Below the pieces are notes generated by a model, which was given only the letters and a program-made list of their open reading frames with translations, was not told the DNA's origin and searched no databases. A stretch of DNA of 64,000 bases, from contig NZ_JANCMW010000002.1 in the NCBI RefSeq assembly GCF_029207565.1, positions 186,001 to 250,000 of the forward strand, written 5' to 3'. The translations under genes and the position numbers were made by a program. Positions within the stretch are counted from its first letter, which is position 1; each line of letters starts with the position of its first letter. Source of the stretch: Marinobacter iranensis (GTDB taxonomy: Bacteria; Pseudomonadota; Gammaproteobacteria; Pseudomonadales; Oleiphilaceae). Below, one piece after another: positions 1 through 9,465 of the stretch.

Positions 1-2814
1 GCGCACCTCGGCTGCGGTGGCTTTGCCCAGGGCCAGTTTCGCCTGCTCACGGGCGTGTTCCCGGCTCAAACCGCGAATGCAGGCTTTCACCAAGGGCACC
101 CGACGGCTGGTGACCGACAATTCATCCACATCCAGGCCCAGTAATACCGGAATGGCCTGGGGGTCGGAAGCCAGTTCGCCGCAGATACCCACCCAGCGCT
201 GGTGGGCGTGGGCGGCTTCCACCGTCATGCGGATCAGTTGCAGTACCGACGGATGCAGGCCGTCGGATTCAGCCGAGAGCTGGCCATGGCCGCGATCAAT
301 CGCCAGGGTGTACTGGGTGAGGTCATTGGTGCCTACCGAGAAGAAATCCACTTCCGGCGCCAGGGTGTGAGCCAGCAGGGCACAGGAAGGCACTTCAATC
401 ATCACGCCCACCTGCAGGCCCTGGCAGGGAATTTCGGCGCGTACCCGCTCGACAATGGCCTTGGCCGCGCGGAACTCTTCCAGGTCCTTGACCATGGGAA
501 ACATGATCCGCAGCGGGCGGTTGTCGGCCGCCGTCAGTAGCGCACGGATCTGGGTTTCCAGTATTTCCGGACGGGTCAGCGACAGGCGAATGCCACGCAG
601 CCCGAGGAACGGGTTGTCCTCGTGGGGCAGAGGCCAGTAGTCCAGTGGCTTGTCACCGCCCACGTCCAGGGTGCGTGCCACCAGCGGCAGGCCGTCGAGG
701 GCGTCGAAGGCGTGGCGGTATTCCTTCACCTGGGTGTCCAGGTCCGGCGCTTCCGGGTGCTCCATGAAGATGAACTCGGTGCGCAGCAGGCCAATGCCAT
801 CGGCGCCCCGGTCCACGGCGTCCGGTGTGTGGGCGGTATTTCCGAGGTTAGCGCAGACGTCGATGGTGTGGCCATCGGTGGTGGTGGCCGGCTCATTGCG
901 GCATTCATGGGCCTGTGCCTGCAGGCGGGTGAGCTGATCCAGCCGGCGGTTGATGCGGTCGCGGCGCTCGGCGCCTGGGTTGGGTACCAGGCAGCCGCGC
1001 TCACCGTCAACCACAAGGTCGGTGCCATCGCTGATGGTCAGGATACGGTTTCCGGCCCCGACCACGGCGGGCAGTCCCAGCGCACGGGCCAGAATGGCGC
1101 TGTGGGACGTGGCGCCGCCACGGGCTGTAATCAGGCCACGAACCCGCTGGGTATCCAGCCTTGCCACGTCGGATGGGCCAAGGTCGTCCGCCACCAGCAC
1201 ATAGGGTTCATCCGGCGGCGTGGGCATGGCCACCCCACAGAGGTTGGCCAGCACGCGTCGGCCAACATCCCGCAAGTCTGCTGCCCGTTCCGCAAGCAGC
1301 CGGTCGGCCAGGGCCTCCTGGGCCCGGGCTGCGGTATCAATCGCCCGCCACCAGCCGGCCTCGGCGGAAGCACCTTCGTTGATGGCTTCCAGGGCGGCCT
1401 GGTAAAGATCGTCGTCCTGCAGCATTTCCACATGTACCGACAGTATAGGCGCCGCCTCTCCGCCTTCGGCCTGGCGAATCAGCGTGCGCAGTTGGCCATC
1501 GGCTTCATCGATGGCGCGGCCAAGGCGTGCAGTCTGCTCATTGGCATCGCTGGCGGTGGCGGGGTAGTCCAGGGTTGGCTGGCGCATCACGAAGGCCGGT
1601 GCCAGTGCCAGGCCGGGTGAGGCGGCCACGGCTTTCAGGGGCTCGTCGTCGGCCAACGGCTCTGGTGCGGATTCCGGCTCCGCTGACTCCGGCTGGCTCT
1701 CGTGATGTCGCAGTGGGGATACTGTTTCCCCAAGCCCGTCGCTGATGGCCTGGCAAACCGCCTTTACCGCCTGTTCTGCGTCGTCGCCGGTTGCGGAGAT
1801 GATCAGGGTCTGCCCCCGCCGGGCGCCGAGGCCGATGATGCGCGTGAGACTGATGGCGGAGACGGAATTGCCGTCGCCCTCTGCCAGGCGGATGCGGATA
1901 TCGGCGTTGTGTTGCCGGGCTTCCTGAACCAGTTGTTTGGCGGGCCGGGCGTGAAGGCCGTGGGTATTCAGCAGCCTTACCCGCTCGCTGACCGCATTGG
2001 CCTGTTCGCCGGAAAGCCGTGACAGCACGGCGTCCACGGACTGGCTTTCCAGGGGGGTATTCTGGGCCAGGAAATTATCGATGCGTTCCAGCAGTTCCCG
2101 ACAATCGTCGCCGGGGCCTGCCAGGCAGAAAACGCCAGCAAGTTCGTCACTGGGCTCTTTGGGGGTAGCCAGTGCCAGCGCTGGCCTGATGCTGCCGATG
2201 CTGTGGTGAACCAGCCAGAAGCCCTGGCCAAGGCCAACCGGCGGTTGACTGACAATTTCCTTCATGAACGCGGAGTCGACACAGCCCAGGCCCTGGAGTC
2301 GGGCGGCGGCGCTCATGGCCAGTTCGCTGGTGGCCCGGGTGTTCACGCCCAGGCACAGGGTCTGGGCGTCGCATTTGGGGACTACCGGTTCCTTCGATAA
2401 CAGGGTAACCAACGCCTCGGCGTCGTCGGCTTCGGCCAGTTTCCGCGCCAGGCCCGGCTTGTCCAGCACGCGGGTCAGGTGGCGCAGGATATCCAGATGT
2501 TCGTCTGACTGGGCCGCAATGGCGACCAGTACAGTCACCGTGGCGTTGTCGTGCCAGGTGACTCCCTTCGGAAACTGCAACACCCGGATGCCGGTGCTGG
2601 TGACGGCATCACGGCTTTCCGGTGTGCCGTGGGGAATAGCAATGCCGTTGCCAAGAACGGTGGAGGACTGTTGCTCCCTTGCCAGCATGCCTGCGTGGTA
2701 ATCGGGGGTGATCCGGCCCGCTTCCTGCAGGTCCTGGCTGGCCTGGGTAAGGGCGTCCTGCCAGTCGGTGGCAGTGCAGCCCAGGCGGATATCATTGGCT
2801 GTTAGCGTCAGCAT
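1..2814 (-). CDS. fruB: Fructose PTS multiphosphoryl transfer protein (EIIA-HPr-EI), 3' end outside window
   Basis: Cytoplasmic phosphotransferase that passes phosphate from PEP to the fructose-specific membrane component. The frame is open from the ATG at 2814 to the window edge (938 codons). An N-terminal EIIA(Fru) domain has its active His62 in GIAIPHGT. A linker and an HPr domain follow, with His288 in GLHARPA. The enzyme I module has the phospho-His571 in GGATSHSAIL, then GLLRTEF, GTNDLTQYTLAIDR and the active Cys in GICGELASDP. Only the last few residues are missing. The gene is divergent from a LacI-type regulator across a Cra-like operator; fruK and fruA would be expected beyond the left edge (inference). 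The identity is clear from the three-domain order. Confidence 0.95.
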   Translation of the reverse strand, partial: MLTLTANDIRLGCTATDWQDALTQASQDLQEAGRITPDYHAGMLAREQQSSTVLGNGIAIPHGTPESRDAVTSTGIRVLQFPKGVTWHDNATVTVLVAIAAQSDEHLDILRHLTRVLDKPGLARKLAEADDAEALVTLLSKEPVVPKCDAQTLCLGVNTRATSELAMSAAARLQGLGCVDSAFMKEIVSQPPVGLGQGFWLVHHSIGSIRPALALATPKEPSDELAGVFCLAGPGDDCRELLERIDNFLAQNTPLESQSVDAVLSRLSGEQANAVSERVRLLNTHGLHARPAKQLVQEARQHNADIRIRLAEGDGNSVSAISLTRIIGLGARRGQTLIISATGDDAEQAVKAVCQAISDGLGETVSPLRHHESQPESAEPESAPEPLADDEPLKAVAASPGLALAPAFVMRQPTLDYPATASDANEQTARLGRAIDEADGQLRTLIRQAEGGEAAPILSVHVEMLQDDDLYQAALEAINEGASAEAGWWRAIDTAARAQEALADRLLAERAADLRDVGRRVLANLCGVAMPTPPDEPYVLVADDLGPSDVARLDTQRVRGLITARGGATSHSAILARALGLPAVVGAGNRILTISDGTDLVVDGERGCLVPNPGAERRDRINRRLDQLTRLQAQAHECRNEPATTTDGHTIDVCANLGNTAHTPDAVDRGADGIGLLRTEFIFMEHPEAPDLDTQVKEYRHAFDALDGLPLVARTLDVGGDKPLDYWPLPHEDNPFLGLRGIRLSLTRPEILETQIRALLTAADNRPLRIMFPMVKDLEEFRAAKAIVERVRAEIPCQGLQVGVMIEVPSCALLAHTLAPEVDFFSVGTNDLTQYTLAIDRGHGQLSAESDGLHPSVLQLIRMTVEAAHAHQRWVGICGELASDPQAIPVLLGLDVDELSVTSRRVPLVKACIRGLSREHAREQAKLALGKATAAEVR

Positions 2815-2893
2815 GGGGTTTAGCCTCGCCTTGTTGTTGTGTGATCTCGGCATTGGCGGTTGAGGGGGGCCAATGCCAGTGCAAATTCGGGTT

Positions 2894-2909
2894 GCTGAAT
2901 CGTGTCAGC
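2894..2909. promoter_or_regulatory. Cra/FruR-type operator
   Basis: GCTGAATCGTGTCAGC is an imperfect palindrome that closely matches the known Cra/FruR site (TGAATCGNTTCA core). It lies between the divergent fruB and fruR starts, where a fructose-responsive repressor would control both. Function is inferred from sequence and position. Confidence 0.7.
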
Positions 2910-2980
2910 AAACATAGAATGAATCATGAAACAGATCTGATCAGAAATCAAGCAATCTGTGCCCAGGAGGATTTGGCCCT

Positions 2981-3964
2981 ATGACCCTTGCAGAACTTGC
3001 CCGTCTGGCGGGGGTGTCCCGCACGACTGCCAGCTATGTCATCAATGGCCAGGGGCCGGCCCGCAGAATCAAGCAGGCGACGATCGATAAGGTGTTGGCT
3101 GTCGCCCGGGACAATCACTTCCAGATTGACCCCCAGGCTGCGGCGCTGCGTGGCGGGGCAAGTCGCACCCTGGGATTTATCCTGCCGGACCTGGAAAACG
3201 CCAGTTACGCCCGCCTGGCCAAGCTGCTGGAGCAGGGCGCCCGTGCCCGGGGCTATCAGTTGCTGATTGCCGGCTCCGGGGATGACCCGGAAACCGAGCG
3301 CGAGTTGGCACGGTCCCTGAAAGCCAGGCGGTGCGATGCCCTGATTGTCGCCAGCGCCTTGGCGCCGGATGATCCCTTCTACCAGCGATTGCAACAGGAT
3401 GACTTGCCGGTGATTGCGGTGGACCGGGCCCAGTCGCCGGGCGTGATCAGTTGCGTGGTCAGCGATAACCGCAAGGGTGCAGCCGCACTGACCCGATCCG
3501 TGCTGGAGCCGGGTAGCGGATCGGTGGTGTGGCTTGATGCCTTGCCAGCGCTGGCCATGACCCGCGAACGCCGCGAGGGCTTCGAGGATGTGGCGCAGAA
3601 TCGCAGTGGCCGATGGGCTGTCTACAGCGGCGCCCACTACGACCGGGCATCCGGCGCTGATCTGATGCGCCGGGTGCTGGCGGAACAGGGGCTGCCCGAT
3701 GCGCTGATCACCGGCTCCTACACGCTGATGCAGGGCGTTCTTGATGTTCTTCTTGAACAGCCGGATGGCTTGCCGCAGTCGCTCAGAATGGCTACCTTCG
3801 GGGATGACCGGCTGCTGGATTTCCTGCCGGTCAGGGTTCACTCATTACCACAGAAACATGAGGCCATTGCCGAGGCGACGCTGGACCGTGCGCTGGCAGC
3901 AATCGCAGGTCACAGCGAGCCGGAGACCATCATCATCAACCGCTCGCTGAAACGGCGCCGCTGA
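2981..3964 (+). CDS. fruR: LacI-family fructose repressor (Cra/FruR)
   Basis: DNA-binding repressor of the fructose PTS genes. The N-terminus is a LacI helix-turn-helix (TLAELARLAGVSRTTASYVI, residues 2-21) followed by a hinge and a periplasmic-binding-protein-like effector domain; the 327-residue length fits FruR/Cra. An AGGAGG-type ribosome site (cccaggagg) precedes the ATG. It is divergent from fruB with a Cra-like operator in between, which supports fructose-1-phosphate-responsive control of fruB. Whether it acts as a global Cra or only on the local operon cannot be told here. Confidence 0.9.
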   Translation: MTLAELARLAGVSRTTASYVINGQGPARRIKQATIDKVLAVARDNHFQIDPQAAALRGGASRTLGFILPDLENASYARLAKLLEQGARARGYQLLIAGSGDDPETERELARSLKARRCDALIVASALAPDDPFYQRLQQDDLPVIAVDRAQSPGVISCVVSDNRKGAAALTRSVLEPGSGSVVWLDALPALAMTRERREGFEDVAQNRSGRWAVYSGAHYDRASGADLMRRVLAEQGLPDALITGSYTLMQGVLDVLLEQPDGLPQSLRMATFGDDRLLDFLPVRVHSLPQKHEAIAEATLDRALAAIAGHSEPETIIINRSLKRRR

Positions 3965-3986
3965 GTCGATGGCTGGGGAGGCTCCC

Positions 3987-4523
3987 ATGGCACAGGTTGA
4001 ACTGAATGGAAAAACCGTGGAATGCGTTCGCGGTGATATTACCCGCCAGGACGATATTGAGGTGGTGGTCAATGCGGCCAACGCACAACTGATGCCCGGT
4101 GGCGGCGTTGCCGGCGCGATCCATTCCGCTGCGGGACCGGGGCTGGCGGAGGAGTGCCAGCCCATGGCGCCAATCCGGCCCGGTGAAGCCGTTATCTCAA
4201 GCGCCCATAACCTGCCGAACCAATACGTCATCCACTGCCTGGGGCCGGTTTATGGCGTTGATGAGCCGTCTGACCAGTGGCTGGCGGAGTGCTATCGCAA
4301 TGCGCTGGAGCTGGCGGACAGCAAGGCCGTTGAATCCATTGCGTTTCCGGCGATTTCGGCAGGTGCCTTCGGGTATCCTGTGGAAGGCGCGGCCGAGGTG
4401 GCCATGAATACGGTAAAACAGGTCCTGCCGCGGCTGGAGAACGTAAAGCGGGTGCGCTTTGTGTTGTTCGGAGCCTCCGACGAGCAGGTCTTTAGTCGCT
4501 GTCTGTCGACAATCGGGCCGTAA
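3987..4523 (+). CDS. Macrodomain protein, probable O-acetyl-ADP-ribose deacetylase/ADP-ribosylhydrolase
   Basis: A 178-residue single macrodomain protein of the YmdB/MacroD type. The ADP-ribose-binding signatures are visible: VVNAANAQLMPGGGVAGAIH and, later, FPAISAGAFGYPVE. Family members remove acetyl or ADP-ribose groups from ADP-ribose derivatives in the cytoplasm. The start at 3987 is chosen because GGGGAGG lies just upstream; an in-frame ATG at 3969 would begin only 2 bases after the fruR stop codon. It may be cotranscribed with fruR. The exact substrate is not determined by the sequence. Confidence 0.85.
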   Translation: MAQVELNGKTVECVRGDITRQDDIEVVVNAANAQLMPGGGVAGAIHSAAGPGLAEECQPMAPIRPGEAVISSAHNLPNQYVIHCLGPVYGVDEPSDQWLAECYRNALELADSKAVESIAFPAISAGAFGYPVEGAAEVAMNTVKQVLPRLENVKRVRFVLFGASDEQVFSRCLSTIGP

Positions 4524-4553
4524 GCCATTTCCCGGCCTGCTGCCCGACAGGCT

Positions 4554-5555
4554 TTACTTGCAGGTTGTCTTGGGGGCGTTCCGGAATTGCTCCATCATTG
4601 CCTCGCGCCCGCGCTCCTCGTCCCGGTATTCCTCGGGAAGGGGCAACAGGAAATACAGGTAGTCCCCTTTACGCCGGTTGTTGGCAACCGGTAGTTCACG
4701 GCCGTGTTGCCCGGCAGGTTGTCCCATGAACACCGGGCTGATGACGGTTACCGACAGGCCAGGCTCGCGCTGCAGCAGGGATGCTACGGTGCCCAGGCGT
4801 TCCTCGCTGTGGAAGGTACCCGTGAGGTGAATCACCTGATGCCCGGGGTGACTTTCCCGTGCTTCCAGTATCCGGCTTGCCATGGTGTTGTCCCGCAGCA
4901 ACTGGGCGTTGTAGGTGTTCTGCATTCGTTCATCGTCTGCGGAACCGTGCCTGCCGCCCATTACACCCAAGAACTTTTCCCGATACGCCTCGTTGCCGGC
5001 AAAGGGCGACTCGGGAAGGAAGCGCTTGTGTTCTTCGGGCAGGGAATCCAGGTAATCGGTGCCGTTGCGTCCTACGCAACGCACAATGCCGGCGGGCGCG
5101 TTCGCGGCGATCACCGGCAGGTTCCTGTGCCGGGCAAATTCCACCAGGGGGCGGTAGGCGTGCTGGTAGTTCGGCCAGGCGCCAGCGTCTGCAATCAGTT
5201 CCTCCTCTCCGATTTCGCCATTCAGGTACTGGTCCAGAACCGGTTGTTGATCCACATCGAATTGTTCCATGGTCAATACCTGGTCAGGGCGGTGCCGATA
5301 TAGGTGCGCCTGCAGCCGGGACTGCAACAGGTGCGCGCCCTGGTGGCCGTGGTACTCGCCAATCACCACCACGTCCTGGTCTGCAAGGCGCTCTGCCAGT
5401 TGGGGTAGTGATACCGGTGTGCCGGAGGCGGCGTCCACCACGGGGGCGTGGTAGTAGGTTTGCGGTGGGTCCTGCTCCGGCACGGGTGTCAGCAGGGAGC
5501 AGCCCGCAATAAATGGGATTGCCAGAACGGAAAATACGATGGAGGCGTGGGACAT
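4554..5555 (-). CDS. ChaN-like haem-binding lipoprotein
   Basis: A 333-residue lipoprotein: signal peptide with lipobox IAGC (Cys19), then a ChaN-type domain with VVVIGEYHGHQGAHLLQ near residues 62-78 and LTMEQFDVDQQPVLDQYL. ChaN of Campylobacter is an iron-regulated lipoprotein that binds haem. Here the gene is last in the haem-uptake operon, 56 bases after hmuV, which agrees with a haem-handling role at a membrane surface. The haem ligand was not identified directly. Confidence 0.8.
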   Translation of the reverse strand: MSHASIVFSVLAIPFIAGCSLLTPVPEQDPPQTYYHAPVVDAASGTPVSLPQLAERLADQDVVVIGEYHGHQGAHLLQSRLQAHLYRHRPDQVLTMEQFDVDQQPVLDQYLNGEIGEEELIADAGAWPNYQHAYRPLVEFARHRNLPVIAANAPAGIVRCVGRNGTDYLDSLPEEHKRFLPESPFAGNEAYREKFLGVMGGRHGSADDERMQNTYNAQLLRDNTMASRILEARESHPGHQVIHLTGTFHSEERLGTVASLLQREPGLSVTVISPVFMGQPAGQHGRELPVANNRRKGDYLYFLLPLPEEYRDEERGREAMMEQFRNAPKTTCK

Positions 5556-5611
5556 AGGAAGCCGCTAACCTGGTTACCCCGTTGGGGCGGGAATGAGGAG
5601 CTTGTCGGAGC

Positions 5612-6472
5612 CTATACGATGCGACGGTATTCCACGCCAGTCAATCGTTCCCAGGGTAACGGCTGCCCGCCTAAGTCGGTCGGGTGGCCAGTTCGCGGCC
5701 GTTGGGGAATCACCAGGGGGTAGCCCTCCGGTAACAGTTCCACCCGCGACTCAAGCCCGTACACTTCCCGCAGGTGTTGCTCTGTCAGCACCGAGGCCGG
5801 CGGTCCTTCGGCGAAGATCTTTCCGGCTTTCATCAGCACCAGCCGGTCTGCGTACTGGGCTGCCAGGTTCAGATCGTGGACTGCCACCAATAACCCGAAC
5901 CCTTCGCTGGCCAATTGGCGTAGTTGCTGGAACACCTGTTGCTGGTGTGCCGGGTCAAGAGCCGAGGTACACTCGTCCAGCAGGAGCAGGCGAGGGTCTG
6001 GCCGGTCCCAGACCTGTGCCAGCACACGTGCCAATTGGACCCGTTGCTGCTCACCACCGGACAGGGTGGGAACAAGCCGGGTTTCCAGGTGGGTGATATC
6101 CAACCGTGCCAGCAAGGCACGGATAATGCGCCGGCGTTGCGTGGGGTTCTCCCGTGGGCGTCCCAGGGCAACGACCTCTTCCACCGTCATCGGGAACTGC
6201 AGGTCGACTTTCTGGGGCATAACCGCGCGGTGACGGGCGAGCGCGGCCCTGGACCACTGGTTCATATCTTTGCCGTCGAAGCGTACAGTCTGTGCTGGCA
6301 CGCGGACTTCCCCCGCCAGGGCCCGTATCAGCGTTGACTTGCCAGCGCCGTTGGGGCCGAGGAGTGCCACTAGCTCACCCTGGGTAAGCGACAGACTGAT
6401 GTCGTCGAGGATTTGCTGCTTGGCAAGCCAGAGGTCGAGATTGTTCACGTTCAACAGCGGCTTCTGATGCAT
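5612..6472 (-). CDS. hmuV: Haemin ABC transporter ATP-binding protein
   Basis: ATPase of the haemin importer. Walker A is GPNGAGKST (residues 39-47), the ABC signature is LSGGEQQRVQLARVLAQ, Walker B is LLLLDECTSALD and the switch His is in VAVHDLNLAA; 286 residues is slightly longer than typical HmuV. It follows hmuU after 7 bases and precedes the ChaN-like gene, so the three are almost certainly one transcript. It would energise HmuU for haem import into the cytoplasm. Confidence 0.93.
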   Translation of the reverse strand: MHQKPLLNVNNLDLWLAKQQILDDISLSLTQGELVALLGPNGAGKSTLIRALAGEVRVPAQTVRFDGKDMNQWSRAALARHRAVMPQKVDLQFPMTVEEVVALGRPRENPTQRRRIIRALLARLDITHLETRLVPTLSGGEQQRVQLARVLAQVWDRPDPRLLLLDECTSALDPAHQQQVFQQLRQLASEGFGLLVAVHDLNLAAQYADRLVLMKAGKIFAEGPPASVLTEQHLREVYGLESRVELLPEGYPLVIPQRPRTGHPTDLGGQPLPWERLTGVEYRRIV

Positions 6473-6479
6473 AAGGGCC

Positions 6480-7517
6480 TCAGGAAAAACGGTTACGCAT
6501 TAGCAGGGCAAGGAAAAACGGACCGCCGAGCAGCGCCATGACCAGCCCAATGGGCAATTCCGCCGGAGCAACGATAACCCTGGCCAGGCAATCCGCTATG
6601 ACCAGCAACGCACCGCCGCCAAGCGCACAGGCTGGCAATAGCAGGCGATGCCCGGCCCCGAATAGCTGACGAAGTAGGTGTGGCACCACCAGCCCGACAA
6701 ACCCGATCAGCCCGGTTACGGCTACTGCTGCGCCCACCCCCAGCGCAACCAGCAGAATGGCCCCTCGTTTCACCCAGGCGGTGGAGTAGCCAAGATGGCC
6801 CGCCACCGGTTCGCCGAGCAGGAATGCGTCCAAAGGGCGCGCCAGCAGGGGCGCGATGATGAGGGTTACCAGCATCCAGGGGCCGGCCATCCAGAGATCC
6901 TGCCATTGGGCATGGGCCAGACTGCCCATGGTCCAGAACGTCAGTGAACGCAGGGCGTTGTCGTCGGCATGGTAGGTCAGCAGGCCGGTTCCGGCGCCGG
7001 CAATGGCGTTGATGGCGATGCCCGCCAGTAGCAGCAGGGCGACGCTGGTCTGGCCCTGGCGGTGGGCGATGCGCCAGGCCAGCAGCGTGGTCACGGTACC
7101 GCCTATGAACGCGGCCAGGGGAAGCGCCCAGCGCCCGGTGAGGGCTGTCCAGCCGGCCAGGCCGCTACCGCCAAGTACAATCACCGCCACTGCCGCCAGT
7201 GCAGCTCCGCTGGACACGCCGATCAATCCGGGGTCGGCCAGCGGGTTACGGAAAAGTCCCTGCAACAGGGCGCCGGAAACCGCCAGTACCGCACCGGTGA
7301 GCAACCCCAGCAGCAAACGGGGCAGGCGGACTTCCCACAGCACAAATTGCGCAGTGCTGTCGTTTGCCACGTTGCCGGTGATCATCCGCGCCAGGTCTGC
7401 AACGGTCACCGGATAGGCACCACTGGATATCGCCAGTACGGCGGCGCCGGCAATCAGGGCAAGCAGTGCGCCATAGCCGATCGGTGCCTGCAGGCGACGC
7501 ACGTCTTCAGTGTGCAT
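6480..7517 (-). CDS. hmuU: Haemin ABC transporter permease
   Basis: FecCD/BtuC-family inner-membrane permease with about ten hydrophobic segments and family signatures such as WEVRLPRLLLGLLTGAVLAV and GLIGFVGLVVPHLLRQLFG. It forms the channel of the haemin importer with HmuV and HmuT. The start is uncertain: in-frame ATGs occur at 7553, 7535 and 7517, none with a good ribosome site. The last gives the shortest overlap with the hmuT 3' end and is preferred here. Confidence 0.9.
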   Translation of the reverse strand: MHTEDVRRLQAPIGYGALLALIAGAAVLAISSGAYPVTVADLARMITGNVANDSTAQFVLWEVRLPRLLLGLLTGAVLAVSGALLQGLFRNPLADPGLIGVSSGAALAAVAVIVLGGSGLAGWTALTGRWALPLAAFIGGTVTTLLAWRIAHRQGQTSVALLLLAGIAINAIAGAGTGLLTYHADDNALRSLTFWTMGSLAHAQWQDLWMAGPWMLVTLIIAPLLARPLDAFLLGEPVAGHLGYSTAWVKRGAILLVALGVGAAVAVTGLIGFVGLVVPHLLRQLFGAGHRLLLPACALGGGALLVIADCLARVIVAPAELPIGLVMALLGGPFFLALLMRNRFS

Positions 7518-8364
7518 GGGCGCCGGGCCCCGCATCGCTGAGCGCTGTTTCATCGGGAACAGTGGCGGCGACGGTCTGCAGGGCCTCCGCCAGGCGAGGG
7601 CCGAAGCCCAGCAGCATCATGGCGTTGGCGGTTACCCGGTTGCCATGTTTCCAGGCCCTGAGCTGTGTCAGCTCGGGCCACTCCTCCTGCCGGAACTGAC
7701 CGGGGCGGGCCTCGGCTATGACAATGGCGTCCGGGTCGGAGGCGAGCAACGCTTCGCGGCTGGCGGGTTTGTAGCCGCTGACATCCGACAGGGCACTTTG
7801 CAGTCCCAGGGACTGGAGCAGGGCATGGGCCGCGGTGTCCTTTCCGGCTAGCATGACGCCGTGGTCGCCGGCGGCCAGCAGGATCAGCACCCGGGCGCGG
7901 GGCTTGCCGGCCATGTCCTGTTTCAGGGTCTCGATCTCATCCGCAATCTGCCGGGTAAGGTTGTCCGCCTGTGCTTCACGATCCACCAGTTCACCCACAC
8001 GGCGAATCCTCGCCAGTGCTGACGCTACGTCCCTGGCGACGGGCAACTGCACCACATCGACACCGGCAGCCGCAATGCGGTCGAGGGTCTGTCTGGGGCC
8101 GGCCTCCTCGGTGGTAATCAACCGGGTGGGTCTCAGTGAAAGCACGCCCTCCACCGGCAGCGCCCGCAGGTAACCCACTTTTGGCAGTTTGGCGATGGCC
8201 TCCGGCGGGTAGTGGCTGGTGGTATCCACGCCTGCGAGCAGTTCGCCGGCCCCCAGGACGATGATGGTTTCAGTGATGGCGCCATCGGCACTGATGATCC
8301 TGCTTTCCTGCGCCTGGGCGGCGGTCATCGCGCAGGCGCAGAACAGGGCTGTAATCAACCGCAT
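7507..8364 (-). CDS. hmuT: Periplasmic haemin-binding protein
   Basis: Periplasmic substrate-binding protein of 285 residues with a signal peptide ending near AAQAQ (residue 19) and the cluster-14 fold seen in haem and B12 carriers (SADGAITETIIVLGAGELLAG; TTSHYPPEA; VGYLRALPVEGVLSLRPT). It receives haem from the outer-membrane receptor and delivers it to HmuU. Its start overlaps the 3' end of hmuS by 10 bases and its end overlaps hmuU, indicating translational coupling. Confidence 0.92.
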   Translation of the reverse strand: MRLITALFCACAMTAAQAQESRIISADGAITETIIVLGAGELLAGVDTTSHYPPEAIAKLPKVGYLRALPVEGVLSLRPTRLITTEEAGPRQTLDRIAAAGVDVVQLPVARDVASALARIRRVGELVDREAQADNLTRQIADEIETLKQDMAGKPRARVLILLAAGDHGVMLAGKDTAAHALLQSLGLQSALSDVSGYKPASREALLASDPDAIVIAEARPGQFRQEEWPELTQLRAWKHGNRVTANAMMLLGFGPRLAEALQTVAATVPDETALSDAGPGAHAH

Positions 8365-9452
8365 AGCTGGCTCTCCAGGGTTCGCATTTCACGTTGCCAC
8401 TGGGGGCTCTCGGGCTGGCCGGGTTTGCGGGCGCCAAACAGGGTGATGACCAGTTCGCCGTTGGCGTCGTAACCCTCCAGGGAGGTCACCGGGCCGTCGC
8501 TGCTGGGCCGTTGTACCCGCCACCACTGCTGGATCGACGCCACGTTGGCGTGGAGGTTGAACGCCGGGTCGAGGATGTTCAGCCAGGGGCCGGTGGGCAC
8601 CACCCGCCCGACCGGGCCGGTATGGATCTGGACAATGCCGGGGTTGCCGACAAACACCATGATTGGGCACTGGCTTTTCTGCACAAGCGTCAACAGGTGG
8701 CCCAAAGCGTTCTGCTCGAGGGCCATTGTCTCGTTGCTGCCACTGTCCAGTCGCCTGGCGTAGGTGGGACCGACCAGTTCCAGTGCCGTCAGCCGATCAA
8801 CGGAATGCCGCTTGAGCATGGCATTGAAGTGGTGGACATCCTTCAGGCTGGCCCAGTCCTGGCGCAGGGCTTCGGCGTTAATCTCCTGCCTGTCGGCACG
8901 TTTCAGGGGTGCGCGAGGTGGCTGGATATCGGGCGTGGTGCTGGCGTCCGCCAGGAACTGGCCGATTAATACCTGCCAGCTTTCAGCGTCGGTATTGTCG
9001 GTGCGGTAGATTTTCTGGATAGCCTGGCCGTGGGCATCGAAAAACTGCAGGCTTTCCCGCAGCCCGGAACGGACCTGTTCCTGAACCTGGTAGCCAAAGT
9101 GCCAATTCCGGAAGAAGACGCGAACGTCCATCTGCCCGACCGCCAGCCCCATGGCCCCGGAGCTGGAGGTGTGGAAGTCCTTGAAGGTGCCGGTGACTTC
9201 ATGCACCACGGGTTCGTTGCGGGACAGGATCATGACCTCGCCTACGCTTTCCATCGCTTCCAGCAGTGCCGAAAATTCGGGCTTCAGGGGGCGGACATCC
9301 TCCGGTTCGCGGCAGAGCAGCAGTTCCAGTTCACTGACCTGTAACTCGTTGGCAGCCTGACGGATGCGCAGTTTCGGGTTGTCCTCACGAAGGTCCGCCC
9401 AGCGCTGAGCCAGTTGATCCCTCGGTGACATAACGGTGGTTTCGGTTGCCAT
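8355..9452 (-). CDS. hmuS: Haemin-degrading/haem-trafficking protein HmuS
   Basis: Cytoplasmic 365-residue HemS/ChuS/HmuS-family protein built from two similar halves. It handles incoming haem, either passing it on or degrading it to release iron. Recognisable segments include VGEVMILSRNEPVVHEVTGT and IYRTDNTDAESWQVLIGQF in the first half, and CPIMVFVGNPGIVQIHTGPV with the WLNILDPAFNLHANV segment in the second. It lies between the HmuY-like lipoprotein and hmuT, overlapping the latter, as in many haem-uptake operons. Confidence 0.92.
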   Translation of the reverse strand: MATETTVMSPRDQLAQRWADLREDNPKLRIRQAANELQVSELELLLCREPEDVRPLKPEFSALLEAMESVGEVMILSRNEPVVHEVTGTFKDFHTSSSGAMGLAVGQMDVRVFFRNWHFGYQVQEQVRSGLRESLQFFDAHGQAIQKIYRTDNTDAESWQVLIGQFLADASTTPDIQPPRAPLKRADRQEINAEALRQDWASLKDVHHFNAMLKRHSVDRLTALELVGPTYARRLDSGSNETMALEQNALGHLLTLVQKSQCPIMVFVGNPGIVQIHTGPVGRVVPTGPWLNILDPAFNLHANVASIQQWWRVQRPSSDGPVTSLEGYDANGELVITLFGARKPGQPESPQWQREMRTLESQLCG

Positions 9453-9465
9453 GGGTCTGGTCTCT

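Noticed and set aside
622..1620. 332-residue open frame antisense to fruB
   Set aside because: The minus strand carries conserved enzyme I motifs throughout; this is a shadow frame.
2920..2932. Second Cra-like site (TGAATCATGAAAC)
   Set aside because: The half-sites are in direct rather than inverted orientation, so it does not match the palindromic Cra site.
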